A stretch of DNA of 64,000 nt from Selenomonadales bacterium. Lineage in GTDB: Bacteria; Bacillota; Negativicutes; Sporomusales; UBA7701. This document shows, piece after piece, positions 51,205 through 62,577 of the stretch. Numbering within the stretch: position 1 is the stretch's first letter; every line of letters starts with the position of its first letter. The notes under the pieces were generated by a model that was given only the letters and a program-made list of their open reading frames with translations, did not search any database and was not told the DNA's origin. The stretch lies in the NCBI GenBank assembly GCA_029975165.1, contig JARKPR010000088.1, positions 62,001 to 126,000 of the forward strand. The letters are read 5' to 3'. Made by a program: the position numbers and the translations under genes.

Positions 51205-51903
51205 TTATTCGCTTTTCGCCAGGACTTCCTGCGGGTCAATGTACTTGTCGCCGTCTTTCACGGCCAGGTGGAGGTGGGGATACGGCTCGGCCGGCGCCTC
51301 GCCTGCCGTGCCGATTACGGTGCCCGCCGCCACCTGCTGGTTCTTGTCCACCTTGGCGGCGGCCAGCGAGCCATAGTAGACGGTATGGCCGCCTCCGGCC
51401 ACCACCACCGTCAGCCCGTACCGCGGGTCTCCATACACGTCGGCGACGCGGCCGCTCCACATCGCCTTCACCGCGCTGCCGGCCGGCACGGCGATGTCGA
51501 CACCGGGGTGGTAGCGCCAGTCGCCGTAAAGCGGATGCAATTGCCAGCCGAAGGCTTGCTTTACCGCTCCCGCCGCCGGCCTGAGCGGACCGGCGGGACG
51601 CGGCGCCACGGCCGCCTCCCGGGTCGCGCCCTGCTTGTCCGCGGTTTCTGGTGCCGGGAGGACCTGTGCCGGCGCCTCGGAACGGGCGGCCGGCTCGGCC
51701 GGCGCCTCCTGGCGGACGAGGAGCGCGGGCGGCACTGGCACGGCCGGCTGCCTGACCCCGCTGACGACGACGAGCATGAGGACGGCGGCCGTTATCACCA
51801 GGCCGGCGGCCACATACACCGGCCGCGGCTCCGTCCAGGTCCGCCGCGCCCGCAGCCGCCGCAGCTCCGCAAATATGTTGTCAGGCCATAATTTACTGGG
51901 CAT
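51205..51903 (-). CDS. spoIIQ: SpoIIQ-like M23 peptidase-domain protein
   Basis: The 232-residue protein has one membrane segment (about 31-51), a Pro/Ala-rich linker (to about 115) and a LytM/M23 domain. Zinc-ligand motifs are intact: HPGVDIAV (HxxxD) and HLHLAV (HxH). Forespore SpoIIQ pairs with SpoIIIAH across the intermembrane space during engulfment. In Bacillus SpoIIQ has lost catalytic residues, while clostridial forms keep them, as here. The order spoIID-spoIIQ-spoIIID supports the assignment. The ATG at 51903 has AGAGGTGAT upstream, lying in the loop of a 13-bp inverted repeat. Confidence 0.88.
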   Translation of the reverse strand: MPSKLWPDNIFAELRRLRARRTWTEPRPVYVAAGLVITAAVLMLVVVSGVRQPAVPVPPALLVRQEAPAEPAARSEAPAQVLPAPETADKQGATREAAVAPRPAGPLRPAAGAVKQAFGWQLHPLYGDWRYHPGVDIAVPAGSAVKAMWSGRVADVYGDPRYGLTVVVAGGGHTVYYGSLAAAKVDKNQQVAAGTVIGTAGEAPAEPYPHLHLAVKDGDKYIDPQEVLAKSE

Positions 51904-51926
51904 AAGATCACCTCTTATGCCCAGTA
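51894..51926. repeat. 13-bp inverted repeat around the spoIIQ ribosome site and start
   Basis: TACTGGGCATAAG (51894-51906) and CTTATGCCCAGTA (51914-51926) flank a 7-base loop. The loop holds the AGGTGAT Shine-Dalgarno, and one arm covers the start codon (51901-51903). It could gate translation or be a DNA operator. Confidence 0.7.
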
Positions 51927-51939
51927 TTCCCAAAATGGA

Positions 51940-51961
51940 GGCCGCTGATAACTCAGCGGCC
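51940..51961 (-). terminator. Stem-loop terminator after spoIID
   Basis: GGCCGCTGA (51940-51948) pairs with TCAGCGGCC (51953-51961) around a 4-base loop, followed by TCCATTTT on the minus strand. Confidence 0.6.
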
Positions 51962-51966
51962 CCAGA

Positions 51967-52956
51967 CTATGTCCCGTGGATGCTGGCGATCTGTACGCCG
52001 GTATAGTAGTAAGTGAGGATGGCGCGGAAGTCCCTGCCCTCCTTGGCGAGGCCGTTGGCCCCGTACTGGCAGAGGCCCGCGCCGTGGCCGTAGCCGGTGG
52101 TCTTGAAGACCAGCTTGCCGCCTTGCGTCTCGACGGTGAAGTTGGTCGAGCGCAGCTCCAGCTTCTGGCGCAGGTCGAAGCCGGTGAACGTCTTGCTGCC
52201 TACCTTGGCTTTGTCGACCCGACCCGACTCGGTCCTCGCCAGTACCTGAGCCACCGCGCCGCCGCCCTGGGCGGCCGCCACGACCCCCGCCTCCGTGCCG
52301 AGGCGCTGTTCGAGCTCGGCGAAGGTGTATTCCTTGCTGTCGCTGTAGCGGGGCGACTTTTTGTCCCAGTTGCAGACGACGCTTTGCAGGTAGGGGAAAT
52401 CGTAACCCCAGACCTCCTTGGCGCTGGCGGTGCGTTCGCCGCTTGTCGAGTGGAAGACGGCGTTGATGGCCTCGCCGTTGTAAGTGACGATCAGCCCCCG
52501 CGTGCCGTCCACCGCCTGGGTGATCTTGGCCCAGTAACGGTCGAAGTTGAATGGGCCCCACCGCTCACGGAGCTGCAGGGTGCTGAGCCACGCCTGGTTC
52601 TGGCGGGGGTCGGTGCTGACGTCCGCCCCGGGCCGGTCGGGCAGCCCGGGGCCGCCGAAATGGACCATCTGCTTGACCGCGTATGTCCGGCCGGCGACCG
52701 CCTGGGCTTTGAGGGCCTCGAGGTCGAATTCGGCCGGCATCTCGGCCGCGACCATGCCTTTTACGTAATCCTCCAGATTCATGGCCACGATCCGGTCCTG
52801 GTCGTGGAGGTAAACCCGGATCTGGACGTCCTCGCCGCGGAAAACGCCGCCCGCCTTCTTGCCCTCCGGGCCGCCCAGGCCGTACAGCACCGCCACGGGA
52901 ACGACGATAACGGCGACGAGGACCAGCAGGATCGTAAGCGCCAACATCTTTTTCAC
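51967..52956 (-). CDS. spoIID: Stage II sporulation protein D (lytic transglycosylase)
   Basis: SpoIID cleaves peptidoglycan glycan strands to drive engulfment of the forespore by the mother cell. One N-terminal membrane segment (about 5-26) precedes the SpoIID domain. Family motifs are VKGMVAAEMPAEFDLEALKAQ (with the catalytic Glu), STSGERTASAKEVWG and TGYGHGAGLCQYGANGLA near the C-terminus. At 329 residues it is typical. It starts with GTG after GGAGG seven bases upstream. It lies between murA and spoIIQ, the usual order. Confidence 0.95.
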   Translation of the reverse strand: MKKMLALTILLVLVAVIVVPVAVLYGLGGPEGKKAGGVFRGEDVQIRVYLHDQDRIVAMNLEDYVKGMVAAEMPAEFDLEALKAQAVAGRTYAVKQMVHFGGPGLPDRPGADVSTDPRQNQAWLSTLQLRERWGPFNFDRYWAKITQAVDGTRGLIVTYNGEAINAVFHSTSGERTASAKEVWGYDFPYLQSVVCNWDKKSPRYSDSKEYTFAELEQRLGTEAGVVAAAQGGGAVAQVLARTESGRVDKAKVGSKTFTGFDLRQKLELRSTNFTVETQGGKLVFKTTGYGHGAGLCQYGANGLAKEGRDFRAILTYYYTGVQIASIHGT

Positions 52957-52970
52957 GCCCGCCCCTCCAG

Positions 52971-52997
52971 CACTTATGTGACACTAACATAATATGT
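52971..52997 (-). promoter_or_regulatory. Candidate sigma-E promoter of spoIID
   Basis: ACATATT (52997-52991), a 12-base spacer and CATAAGTG (52978-52971) on the minus strand partly match the sigma-E consensus. spoIID is sigma-E dependent in known sporeformers. The spacing is one or two bases short. Confidence 0.35.
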
Positions 52998-53021
52998 GAG
53001 GGGTGGCCAAGATATGCCGGA

Positions 53022-53048
53022 AGGGGCGACCCGTTGCAGGCCGCCCCT
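53022..53048 (-). terminator. GC-rich stem-loop after murA
   Basis: AGGGGCG (53022-53028) pairs with CGCCCCT (53042-53048). There is no T tract after it, so termination may be weak. Confidence 0.5.
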
Positions 53049-53064
53049 CCGTATAAAATTCTCA

Positions 53065-54321
53065 TTATCCTACCCGGACGATGTCCGCGCCCAGGTTTGA
53101 CAGTTTGCCGACGATGTCCTCGTAACCGCGATCAATATGATGAATGCAGCTTATCTCGGTTTTGCCTTCGGCGATCAGGCCCGCCAGCACCAGCGCCGCG
53201 CCGGCCCTGAGATCGGTGGCCTTCACCGGGCAGCCGGTGAGGTTGGCCACCCCTTCCACGATTGCGCTGCGGCCCTCGATCTTGACGCTGGCGCCCATGC
53301 GCTTGAGCTCGTCCACATGCATGAAGCGGTTTTCGAATACCGTTTCGGTAATGACGCTTGTCCCGCCGGCCACCGTCATGAGGGCCATGAACTGGGCCTG
53401 CATGTCGGTGGGAAAGCCGGGATAGGGGAGCGTTTTGATATCGACCGCCTTTATTGCCCCCGCGCCGCGGACCATCACCCCGTCGATCTTCTCCTCGATG
53501 GCGACGCCCGCTTCCTTGAGCTTGGCGGTGACCGGCTTGAGGTGCTCGACCAGGGCGTTCTCCAGCCAGACGTCGCCGCCGGTGATCGCCGCCGCCACCA
53601 TGTAGGTGCCGGCCTCGATGCGGTCGGGGATGACGGCGTGGGTGGTGCCTTTGAGCTCCCTGACCCCCTCGATGCGGATGACGTTCGTCCCCGCGCCGCG
53701 AATCCTCGCCCCCATGGCGTTCAGATAGTTGGCGAGGTCGACGATCTCCGGCTCTTCGGCCGGGTTTTCCAGGACGGTCTGCCCTTCGGCCAGGCAGGCG
53801 GCCATCATGATGTTCTCGGTGGCGCCGACGCTGGGGAAGTCGAGGTAGATCCGCGCCCCTTTGAGCCGCTGGCGCGCCCTCGCCTCGATATAGCCGTGGC
53901 CGAGGACGATTTCCGCCCCCAGGGCCTCGAAGCCTTTCAGGTGAAGATCGATCGGCCGCGTGCCGATGGCGCACCCGCCCGGCAGGGAGATGCGCGCCTG
54001 CCCGGCCCTGGCGAGCAGCGGCCCCATGACGAGGAAGGACGCCCGCATTTTGCGGACGAACTCGTACGGGGCTTCGCAGCTGGAAAGCTCGCCGCTGTTA
54101 ACGATCAGCGTGCCGGCTTCTTCGGCCGCGACGCTGACCCCCAACTGGCGGAGCACCTCGCTGATGGTGCCCACGTCCTCGAGGGCGGGGATCTCCTCCA
54201 ACCGGCTGGTCGTGGTCCCGAGGAGCGAGGCCGCGATGATCGGCAGCACGGCGTTCTTGGCGCCGCTGACCTTGATGCTGCCGGACAATTTCTTCCCGCC
54301 GGTGACTATCAGTCTTTCCAC
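53065..54321 (-). CDS. murA: UDP-N-acetylglucosamine 1-carboxyvinyltransferase
   Basis: MurA adds enolpyruvate to UDP-GlcNAc, the first committed step of peptidoglycan synthesis and the fosfomycin target. The N-terminus shows [12 protein letters not shown]. The reactive Cys is present in [12 protein letters not shown], so the Cys-to-Asp resistance variant is not seen. The length is 418 residues. It starts with GTG at 54321 after GGAGG. Firmicutes often have two MurA copies; the one between ywmB and spoIID is the copy commonly found next to sporulation genes. Confidence 0.96.
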   Translation of the reverse strand: MERLIVTGGKKLSGSIKVSGAKNAVLPIIAASLLGTTTSRLEEIPALEDVGTISEVLRQLGVSVAAEEAGTLIVNSGELSSCEAPYEFVRKMRASFLVMGPLLARAGQARISLPGGCAIGTRPIDLHLKGFEALGAEIVLGHGYIEARARQRLKGARIYLDFPSVGATENIMMAACLAEGQTVLENPAEEPEIVDLANYLNAMGARIRGAGTNVIRIEGVRELKGTTHAVIPDRIEAGTYMVAAAITGGDVWLENALVEHLKPVTAKLKEAGVAIEEKIDGVMVRGAGAIKAVDIKTLPYPGFPTDMQAQFMALMTVAGGTSVITETVFENRFMHVDELKRMGASVKIEGRSAIVEGVANLTGCPVKATDLRAGAALVLAGLIAEGKTEISCIHHIDRGYEDIVGKLSNLGADIVRVG

Positions 54322-54345
54322 AAATTTTCCTCCCGCCGCCTGCTG

Positions 54346-55107
54346 CTAATATTCGCCGGCAATCACCGGCGAGGCGATGACTACGTATGTGCGGTTATCA
54401 AGGGGGCTGTAACGGATGGCCAGGTCGATGTTGATCCGCTTGTCCCCGACGGTAAGGCTTTCGGGCAGGGCGGGGGAATAACCCGTCATGCCGGCGTAAT
54501 TGGGCTGGATGACGACTTCGCCGTCGGCCGCGCCGAGGACTTGGCCGGCTCTATGGAGCGTCTCCGGCCATCTATCCTTTTCTAGTTTACCATCAAGCCA
54601 CCCTACCAGGCAAGTGCTTATCCGCGCCCGGCCGCCGCCCGCGGCGGCGGCGGCCGCCACCCGGCCGCGCAGCCGGTCGGTGTCGGTCGCCGCGGTCAAC
54701 GCCTCGGCGTTGACCATCAGGTACGCGGCGGCGTTCTCCCGGTTCCAGGCCGGGTAAATCACCTGGGCGGTGACGACGCAGTGCCGGCCGTCGCCGGCCT
54801 GCTCCGCCTTGACGAGGCGGTGGCGCTCGCTGCGGGTATGGCGGAGGTCGTACTGGCCGGGCCCGTAGCCCAGTTTAGCCATCGCCGCCACGGCCAGCTC
54901 CTTCAGTCCGTCGTCGCTGATGTCGGCGTCGAGGAGCTTCGTCCAGGCGTTGAAGGTGACGCTTTCGGTCGTAGCCCCGGCGGCGGTCATGGCCGCATTC
55001 AGCACCTCGACCCGCGCCGCCCGGACGCCGTTGTCCGCCCGGCCCCAGATCAGCAGCGACAAAAAAAGGAGGCCGGCCATCAACGCATAGCAAGAACTTC
55101 TGCGCAT
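54346..55107 (-). CDS. ywmB: YwmB-like protein
   Basis: The 253-residue protein has an N-terminal signal or anchor (about 6-24), a region following the YwmB pattern (WTKLLDADISDDGLKELAVAAM, then LVGWLDGKLEKDRW) and a C-terminal IRYSPLDNRTYVVIASPVIAGEY. YwmB-fold proteins precede murA and spoIID in many Firmicutes, but their function is not known. The ATG at 55107 follows GGGGAG. It is 24 bases upstream of murA and follows the ATP synthase terminator, matching the atpC-ywmB-murA-spoIID order of Bacillus. Confidence 0.82.
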   Translation of the reverse strand: MRRSSCYALMAGLLFLSLLIWGRADNGVRAARVEVLNAAMTAAGATTESVTFNAWTKLLDADISDDGLKELAVAAMAKLGYGPGQYDLRHTRSERHRLVKAEQAGDGRHCVVTAQVIYPAWNRENAAAYLMVNAEALTAATDTDRLRGRVAAAAAAGGGRARISTCLVGWLDGKLEKDRWPETLHRAGQVLGAADGEVVIQPNYAGMTGYSPALPESLTVGDKRINIDLAIRYSPLDNRTYVVIASPVIAGEY

Positions 55108-55196
55108 ACTACTCCCCATCCTTCTCTACGCTTATTCTTGCCAGAATTTAGGGTGGTTATACAGGCAATTTCTGACGCTGAGAAGGAGGATGGCGC

Positions 55197-55225
55197 ATAA
55201 AAAGGCCGGGGATACCCCCGGCCTT
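55197..55225 (-). terminator. Intrinsic terminator of the ATP synthase operon
   Basis: AAGGCCGGGG (55202-55211) and CCCCGGCCTT (55216-55225) form a 10-bp stem followed by TTT on the minus strand, just after atpC. Confidence 0.8.
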
Positions 55226-55231
55226 GCTGAA

Positions 55232-55651
55232 TCATATATCCCTGATATTGCCGCTCCCGGCCACCCGCAGGCGGATGATCGCCCGGCGCAGGGCAGCTTC
55301 GGCCCGCGTCATGTCGATGTCAGGGGCGGCGCTCTTGATGCGGCCTTCGGCCCTGGTCCTGGCGGCTTCGGCCCGCTTGACGTCGATCTCCTCCGGCAGT
55401 TCGGCGCAGGAGGCGAGAATGGTCACCTTTTCGGGGCGCACCTCGATAAAGCCGCCGCACACGGAAATCTGGCGCTCGCCGTCGTCATTGAGGATGCGCA
55501 GCGGCCAGATATCCATGCCGGCCACCAGCGGGGCGTGGCCGGGCAGGATGCCGAGGTCGCCGTCGGTGGCGCGGGCGATCACCATGTTGACGTTCTCGGA
55601 ATAGACGATGCGTTCAGGGGTGACGATGTCCAGCCGGATCTTGTTGGCCAC
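55232..55651 (-). CDS. atpC: ATP synthase epsilon subunit
   Basis: The 139-residue epsilon subunit has an N-terminal beta-sandwich (IRLDIVTPERIVYSENVNMV, and LPGHAPLVAGMDIWPL) and a C-terminal helical hairpin rich in Ala/Arg/Glu that can inhibit ATP hydrolysis. It is part of the central stalk of F1. The start is GTG at 55651 with GGGGG eight bases upstream. It is the last gene of the operon, three bases after atpD. Confidence 0.95.
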   Translation of the reverse strand: MANKIRLDIVTPERIVYSENVNMVIARATDGDLGILPGHAPLVAGMDIWPLRILNDDGERQISVCGGFIEVRPEKVTILASCAELPEEIDVKRAEAARTRAEGRIKSAAPDIDMTRAEAALRRAIIRLRVAGSGNIRDI

Positions 55652-55654
55652 TGG

Positions 55655-57103
<1,449 letters not shown>

Positions 57104-57141
57104 TCAAAAACCTGCGGCCGTCCGCGGCAGCGGCGTTTTAC

Positions 57142-57993
57142 CTATTTGAGGGCCTCGGCGCCGCCCACGATCTCGGAGATTTCGCGGGTTATGTTCGCCT
57201 GGCGGATCTTGTTGTAGTTGAGCACCAGCTTGGAGATGAGCTCTTCGGCGTTGTCGGTGGCCGAACCCATGGCCGTCATCCTCGCGCCGAGCTCGCTGGC
57301 CGCCGACTGGAGAAGGGCGCCGTAGACGATCGTCTCCAGGTACTTCGGCAGCAGCAGTCCGAGGACTTCCTCGGCCGACGGCTCGAAGATGTATTCGCGC
57401 GGCTGCTCTTCCCCGGCCGCTTCCGTGGTGTCCACCGGCAGCAGCTTGATGGTGGTGGGCCGGTGGTTGACCGGCGAGAAGAAGCGGGTGTAGACGAGGT
57501 AAACGGCGTCGTAGTCGCCGCGGGCGTAGGCGGAGGCCACTTCGTTGGCGATGGCGACGGCGCTGTCGTAGGCCGGTTTTTCCGAAAAGCCGGTGTACTG
57601 CTGGTCGATCTTGTAGCCCCGCCGCCGGAAGTAGTCGCGGACCTTGCGGCCGACGGTCAGCAGGCTGACGTCGCCGCGGCCGCTCACCTGTGGCAGCACC
57701 TCGCGCAGGAGGTTGGAGGTGTAGGCCCCGGCCAGGCCCTTGTCGGCGCCGAGGATGAGGTAGGCCGTGCGGCTGACTTCCCGCACCGCCAGCAGCGGGT
57801 GCCCGGAGTCCCTGGCCCCTGCCGCCACGCCCGCCAGGATCTCGCGGATCTTGTCGGTGTAGGGGCGGCTGGAGTTGGCCCGCTCCTGGGCCCGGCGCAG
57901 CCTGGCCGCGGCCACCATCTTCATGGCCTTGGTGATCTGCTGGATATTCTTTACGCTTTTAATGCGGCGGCGTATGTCCCGCGTGCTGGGCAT
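57142..57993 (-). CDS. atpG: ATP synthase gamma subunit
   Basis: The 283-residue central-stalk subunit shows the N-terminal helix STRDIRRRIKSVKNIQQITKAM and the C-terminal helix RMTAMGSATDNAEELISKL with NKIRQANITREISEIVGGA at the end. These two form the coiled coil that turns inside the alpha3beta3 ring. GGGG lies in front of the ATG at 57993, six bases from the atpA stop. Confidence 0.96.
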   Translation of the reverse strand: MPSTRDIRRRIKSVKNIQQITKAMKMVAAARLRRAQERANSSRPYTDKIREILAGVAAGARDSGHPLLAVREVSRTAYLILGADKGLAGAYTSNLLREVLPQVSGRGDVSLLTVGRKVRDYFRRRGYKIDQQYTGFSEKPAYDSAVAIANEVASAYARGDYDAVYLVYTRFFSPVNHRPTTIKLLPVDTTEAAGEEQPREYIFEPSAEEVLGLLLPKYLETIVYGALLQSAASELGARMTAMGSATDNAEELISKLVLNYNKIRQANITREISEIVGGAEALK

Positions 57994-57999
57994 CGGTCA

Positions 58000-60100
<2,101 letters not shown>

Positions 60101-60104
<4 letters not shown>

Positions 60105-60601
60105 TGGATGCCACCTATTTTCTGCGCGTCGAGCTTATTGATGAAGTCGCTGACAAGCTTGGCGTTGGCTTTGGCGTCCAGGTTCTGGCCGATGACCTTG
60201 CCGGCGGCGGCGATGGACAGGGCGACGACCTCGTTGCGGATGTCGGCCACGGCCCGCTCGCGCTCGCGGGCGATCTCTTCCTGGGCTTCCTTCAACAGGC
60301 GGGCATGCTCGGCCCGGGCTTCCTTCACGATATCGTCCTTGGCCTGTTCGGCCAGCTTGGTGGCTTTCTCCACGATCGCCTGGGCCTGTGTCCTGGCCTG
60401 GGCCAGCTGCTCCTGATACTCGCGCTTGAGCTCCTCGGCCGCCGACCGTTCGCGGTCGGCCACCTCCAGGTTGCCGGCGATGCGGGCCTGGCGGTCGCTC
60501 ATCGCCTGCATAACCCGTCCGAAGACGAACTTCTTCAGGATATATAGGAGGATGAGGAAATTTATAATCTGCGCAAAAAGCGTCGGATTCAACTCAACCA
60601 A
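60101..60601 (-). CDS. atpF: ATP synthase b subunit
   Basis: The 166-residue peripheral-stalk subunit has one N-terminal membrane helix (about 7-25, LFAQIINFLILLYILKKFVF) and a long charged helix that dimerises. It starts with TTG at 60601 with GGAGG eight bases upstream. A stem-loop separates it from atpE. Confidence 0.94.
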
Positions 60602-60632
60602 ATCAATGCCCTCCTCTGCAAGGCTTAAGGGA

Positions 60633-60656
60633 GGCGACGGGAAGAATCCCGTCGCC
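60633..60656 (-). other. Stem-loop between atpE and atpF
   Basis: GGCGACGGG (60633-60641) pairs with CCCGTCGCC (60648-60656) around a 6-base loop. No T tract follows. It probably protects or processes the atpE message, since the c-subunit is needed in excess. Confidence 0.6.
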
Positions 60657-60667
60657 TGCTTGACAAA

Positions 60668-60922
60668 TTACTTGATGAACGGGTTGGCGAAAACCAGCAC
60701 CAGCGCGATAACGGCGGCGATGATGGGGATGGACTCGATCAGGCCGACGGAGATGAACATGTTGACGAGAATGGTGCCCTTGGCTTCAGGCTGCCGGGCC
60801 ATCCCTTCGACCGCTTTGGCGGTTACCTGTCCGTCGCCCATGGCGGCGCCGAAGGCGGCCAGCCCGATGGCGAGCGCGGCGGCGATGACTGAGGCGGCAA
60901 CGATAATGGCATGTTCGGTCAC
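60668..60922 (-). CDS. atpE: ATP synthase c subunit with a two-carboxylate ion site
   Basis: The 84-residue hairpin has two membrane helices joined by the ARQPEAKG loop. The ion-binding carboxylate is Glu63, followed by Ser64 as in sodium-type rings. Position 30, which is Gln in the Ilyobacter sodium ring, is Asp here (AMGDGQ), exactly 33 residues before Glu63. The Thr and Tyr that complete the classic sodium site are Ile65 and Ile68. Coupling ion is therefore uncertain. It starts with GTG nine bases after AGGAGG. Confidence 0.95.
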   Translation of the reverse strand: MTEHAIIVAASVIAAALAIGLAAFGAAMGDGQVTAKAVEGMARQPEAKGTILVNMFISVGLIESIPIIAAVIALVLVFANPFIK

Positions 60923-60968
60923 AGTGGTAATCCTCCTTTATAATTGGGTTAAATTGAATTTTCCCGGA

Positions 60969-61658
60969 TCAGTGGTGCTCGTCCTTGAGCGAGTTGCTCA
61001 GGTAGGATGTCGACAGCATCGTGAAGATGAACGCCTGAATGATGCCGACGATCACGCTGAACGTCAGCCAAATGACGCCGACTGCCGGCTCAAACCAGAT
61101 GGGCAGCAGCGCGGCGATGAGGATGATAAGAATTTCCCCGGCGATGATGTTGCCGAAAAGACGGAACGACAGCGTTATCGGCCGGGCGATTTCCTCGACG
61201 ATGTTGATCGGCAGAAACAGCGGATGGGGCTTGAAAAAATGCCCGAAATGGCCGACAAACCCCTTGTTGGCCAGCCCGAGGACATGGACGAAGCCAATGA
61301 TCATCAGCGCCAGCCCGAGGGTCGTGTTGAGGTCGTTGGTCGGCGATGTGAACCCGGGCACCAGGCCCAGCCAGTTCGAGACGAGCAGGAACATGAACAG
61401 CGTGATCAATAGCGGCGCAACCTTGCGGCTGTTGGGGCCGATGGTCGAATCCACCTGACCGCCGATCGTCTCGACGGCCATTTCGAAGAGGTTCTGCCAG
61501 CCGCGGGGCACCGTCTCGATCCGGCGGACGGCCAGCACGGTGATGACGATGACGATGGCCATCGCCAGCCAGGTCATATAGATCGTGTCCATGTTGAACG
61601 TGTAGCCGAGGAATTTGGCGGTCGTGTGTTCACCGATTGCGTGTCCCCCGTGTCCCAT
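60969..61658 (-). CDS. atpB: ATP synthase a subunit
   Basis: The stator channel subunit of 229 residues with five or six membrane helices. The essential Arg is in ARPITLSFRLFGNIIAGEI. The C-terminal QAFIFTMLSTSYLSNSL is also conserved. I start at the ATG at 61658 with GGGGTG nine bases upstream; an in-frame GTG four codons earlier overlaps that site. It lies downstream of atpI. Confidence 0.95.
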   Translation of the reverse strand: MGHGGHAIGEHTTAKFLGYTFNMDTIYMTWLAMAIVIVITVLAVRRIETVPRGWQNLFEMAVETIGGQVDSTIGPNSRKVAPLLITLFMFLLVSNWLGLVPGFTSPTNDLNTTLGLALMIIGFVHVLGLANKGFVGHFGHFFKPHPLFLPINIVEEIARPITLSFRLFGNIIAGEILIILIAALLPIWFEPAVGVIWLTFSVIVGIIQAFIFTMLSTSYLSNSLKDEHH

Positions 61659-61685
61659 TATATATATCACCCCTTTCTGCGGAAG

Positions 61686-62093
61686 TCACTTGGTGACGGA
61701 CCGTCTGACGACCAGGTACAATCCGTCGAGCAGGATAGCTATCTGAAAGGACAGCAGGCCAATCACGGCAAAAATAAAGTCAATAGCCGGCACCTTGAGC
61801 GCGACGGCCAGCATCACGACAATGAAGGCGAGCCTGACGAACCAGCCTGTCCGCATGTACGCGACCGCTTCCCGCGGCGGCATGGCGACTGCCCGCCGCA
61901 CGCGGTAACAGATGAGCAGGAAGTATGTAGCGCTGGTAACGGCGCCGACGATAAGCCCGGAAACCTTTTCGCCGTGGCCGGCCGCCAGCAGCCCTGCGGC
62001 AAGCACAGCCACCAATACGGCCATATGCAGCAGGAGACGCTTCACGCCGGCGGCGAATTCCTGTTCGGCGCCGGCCGGCCCGCCGCTATTCAT
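61686..62093 (-). CDS. atpI: AtpI-like membrane protein of the ATP synthase operon
   Basis: A 135-residue protein with four hydrophobic segments (about 20-40, 45-62, 80-100 and 103-122), the usual AtpI plan. AtpI helps assemble the c-ring in some bacteria. The ATG at 62093 overlaps the end of atpZ and directly follows GGGG. Sequence conservation in this family is low, so identification rests on topology and position. Confidence 0.75.
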   Translation of the reverse strand: MNSGGPAGAEQEFAAGVKRLLLHMAVLVAVLAAGLLAAGHGEKVSGLIVGAVTSATYFLLICYRVRRAVAMPPREAVAYMRTGWFVRLAFIVVMLAVALKVPAIDFIFAVIGLLSFQIAILLDGLYLVVRRSVTK

Positions 62094-62301
62094 CCCCGGC
62101 AACTCGCTTGTAGGCCGACCAAAGCCCGGAAACGAGACCGAGCAAGGTGCCTATAACGGTCGCCCACGGGCTGGTGTCGAGCCAGTTGTCGATAAACCGT
62201 CCGCCGAATAGGCCGACAGCCGCCGCCACCGCCATGCTGATGCCGACGTTGCCCACCGTCCCGAGCGCCGCGAGCAGCTGGCGCTTGTCATCCTGTTTCA
62301 C
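62086..62301 (-). CDS. atpZ: AtpZ-like small membrane protein
   Basis: A 71-residue two-helix protein (GISMAVAAAVGLFGGRFIDNWL and SPWATVIGTLLGLVSGLWSAY) of the AtpZ/AtpQ type found first in many atp operons; it has been linked to magnesium uptake or to c-ring assembly. The start is GTG at 62301 after GGGGG, since the longer upstream frame covers the promoter region. It overlaps atpI by eight bases. Confidence 0.78.
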   Translation of the reverse strand: MKQDDKRQLLAALGTVGNVGISMAVAAAVGLFGGRFIDNWLDTSPWATVIGTLLGLVSGLWSAYKRVAGDE

Positions 62302-62367
62302 CAGCCCACCCCCGTCCGTCCATGCAGATATTATCCCCGGCTTAACCGTAGCGGATGCGAACGGATG

Positions 62368-62428
62368 ATATAAACAATATTTATGGCGCTCCCTTTGTGA
62401 TAATGCTAACAATATAAGCAATATTTAT
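62368..62428. repeat. Two direct copies of an AT-rich operator-like repeat at the atp promoter
   Basis: ATATAAACAATATTTAT (62368-62384) and ATATAAGCAATATTTAT (62412-62428) differ at one base and are 44 bp apart. The first contains an ATAAA-n5-TTTAT dyad when read on the minus strand; in the second the varied base disturbs it. The upstream copy overlaps the atp -10 box; the other lies in the leader. Confidence 0.6.
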
Positions 62429-62453
62429 ACTTTTTCGCACGAAATCCTGCCAA
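62424..62453 (-). promoter_or_regulatory. Candidate sigma-A promoter of the ATP synthase operon
   Basis: TTGGCA (62453-62448) and TATAAA (62429-62424) are spaced by 18 bases on the minus strand, about 120 bases upstream of the atpZ start. The intergenic stretch 62302-62577 holds no gene I can support. Confidence 0.55.
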
Positions 62454-62577
62454 TCCAGCCAAATTAAAGATGGATTTTTGCCACCGAGACAATAGGCGGA
62501 AATTTCTGTGATTTTCTGGCCGTTTCTTTCATTTACCCTGGCATATTTCTGACGATCGCCCGACCGCCGCCGGAGCC

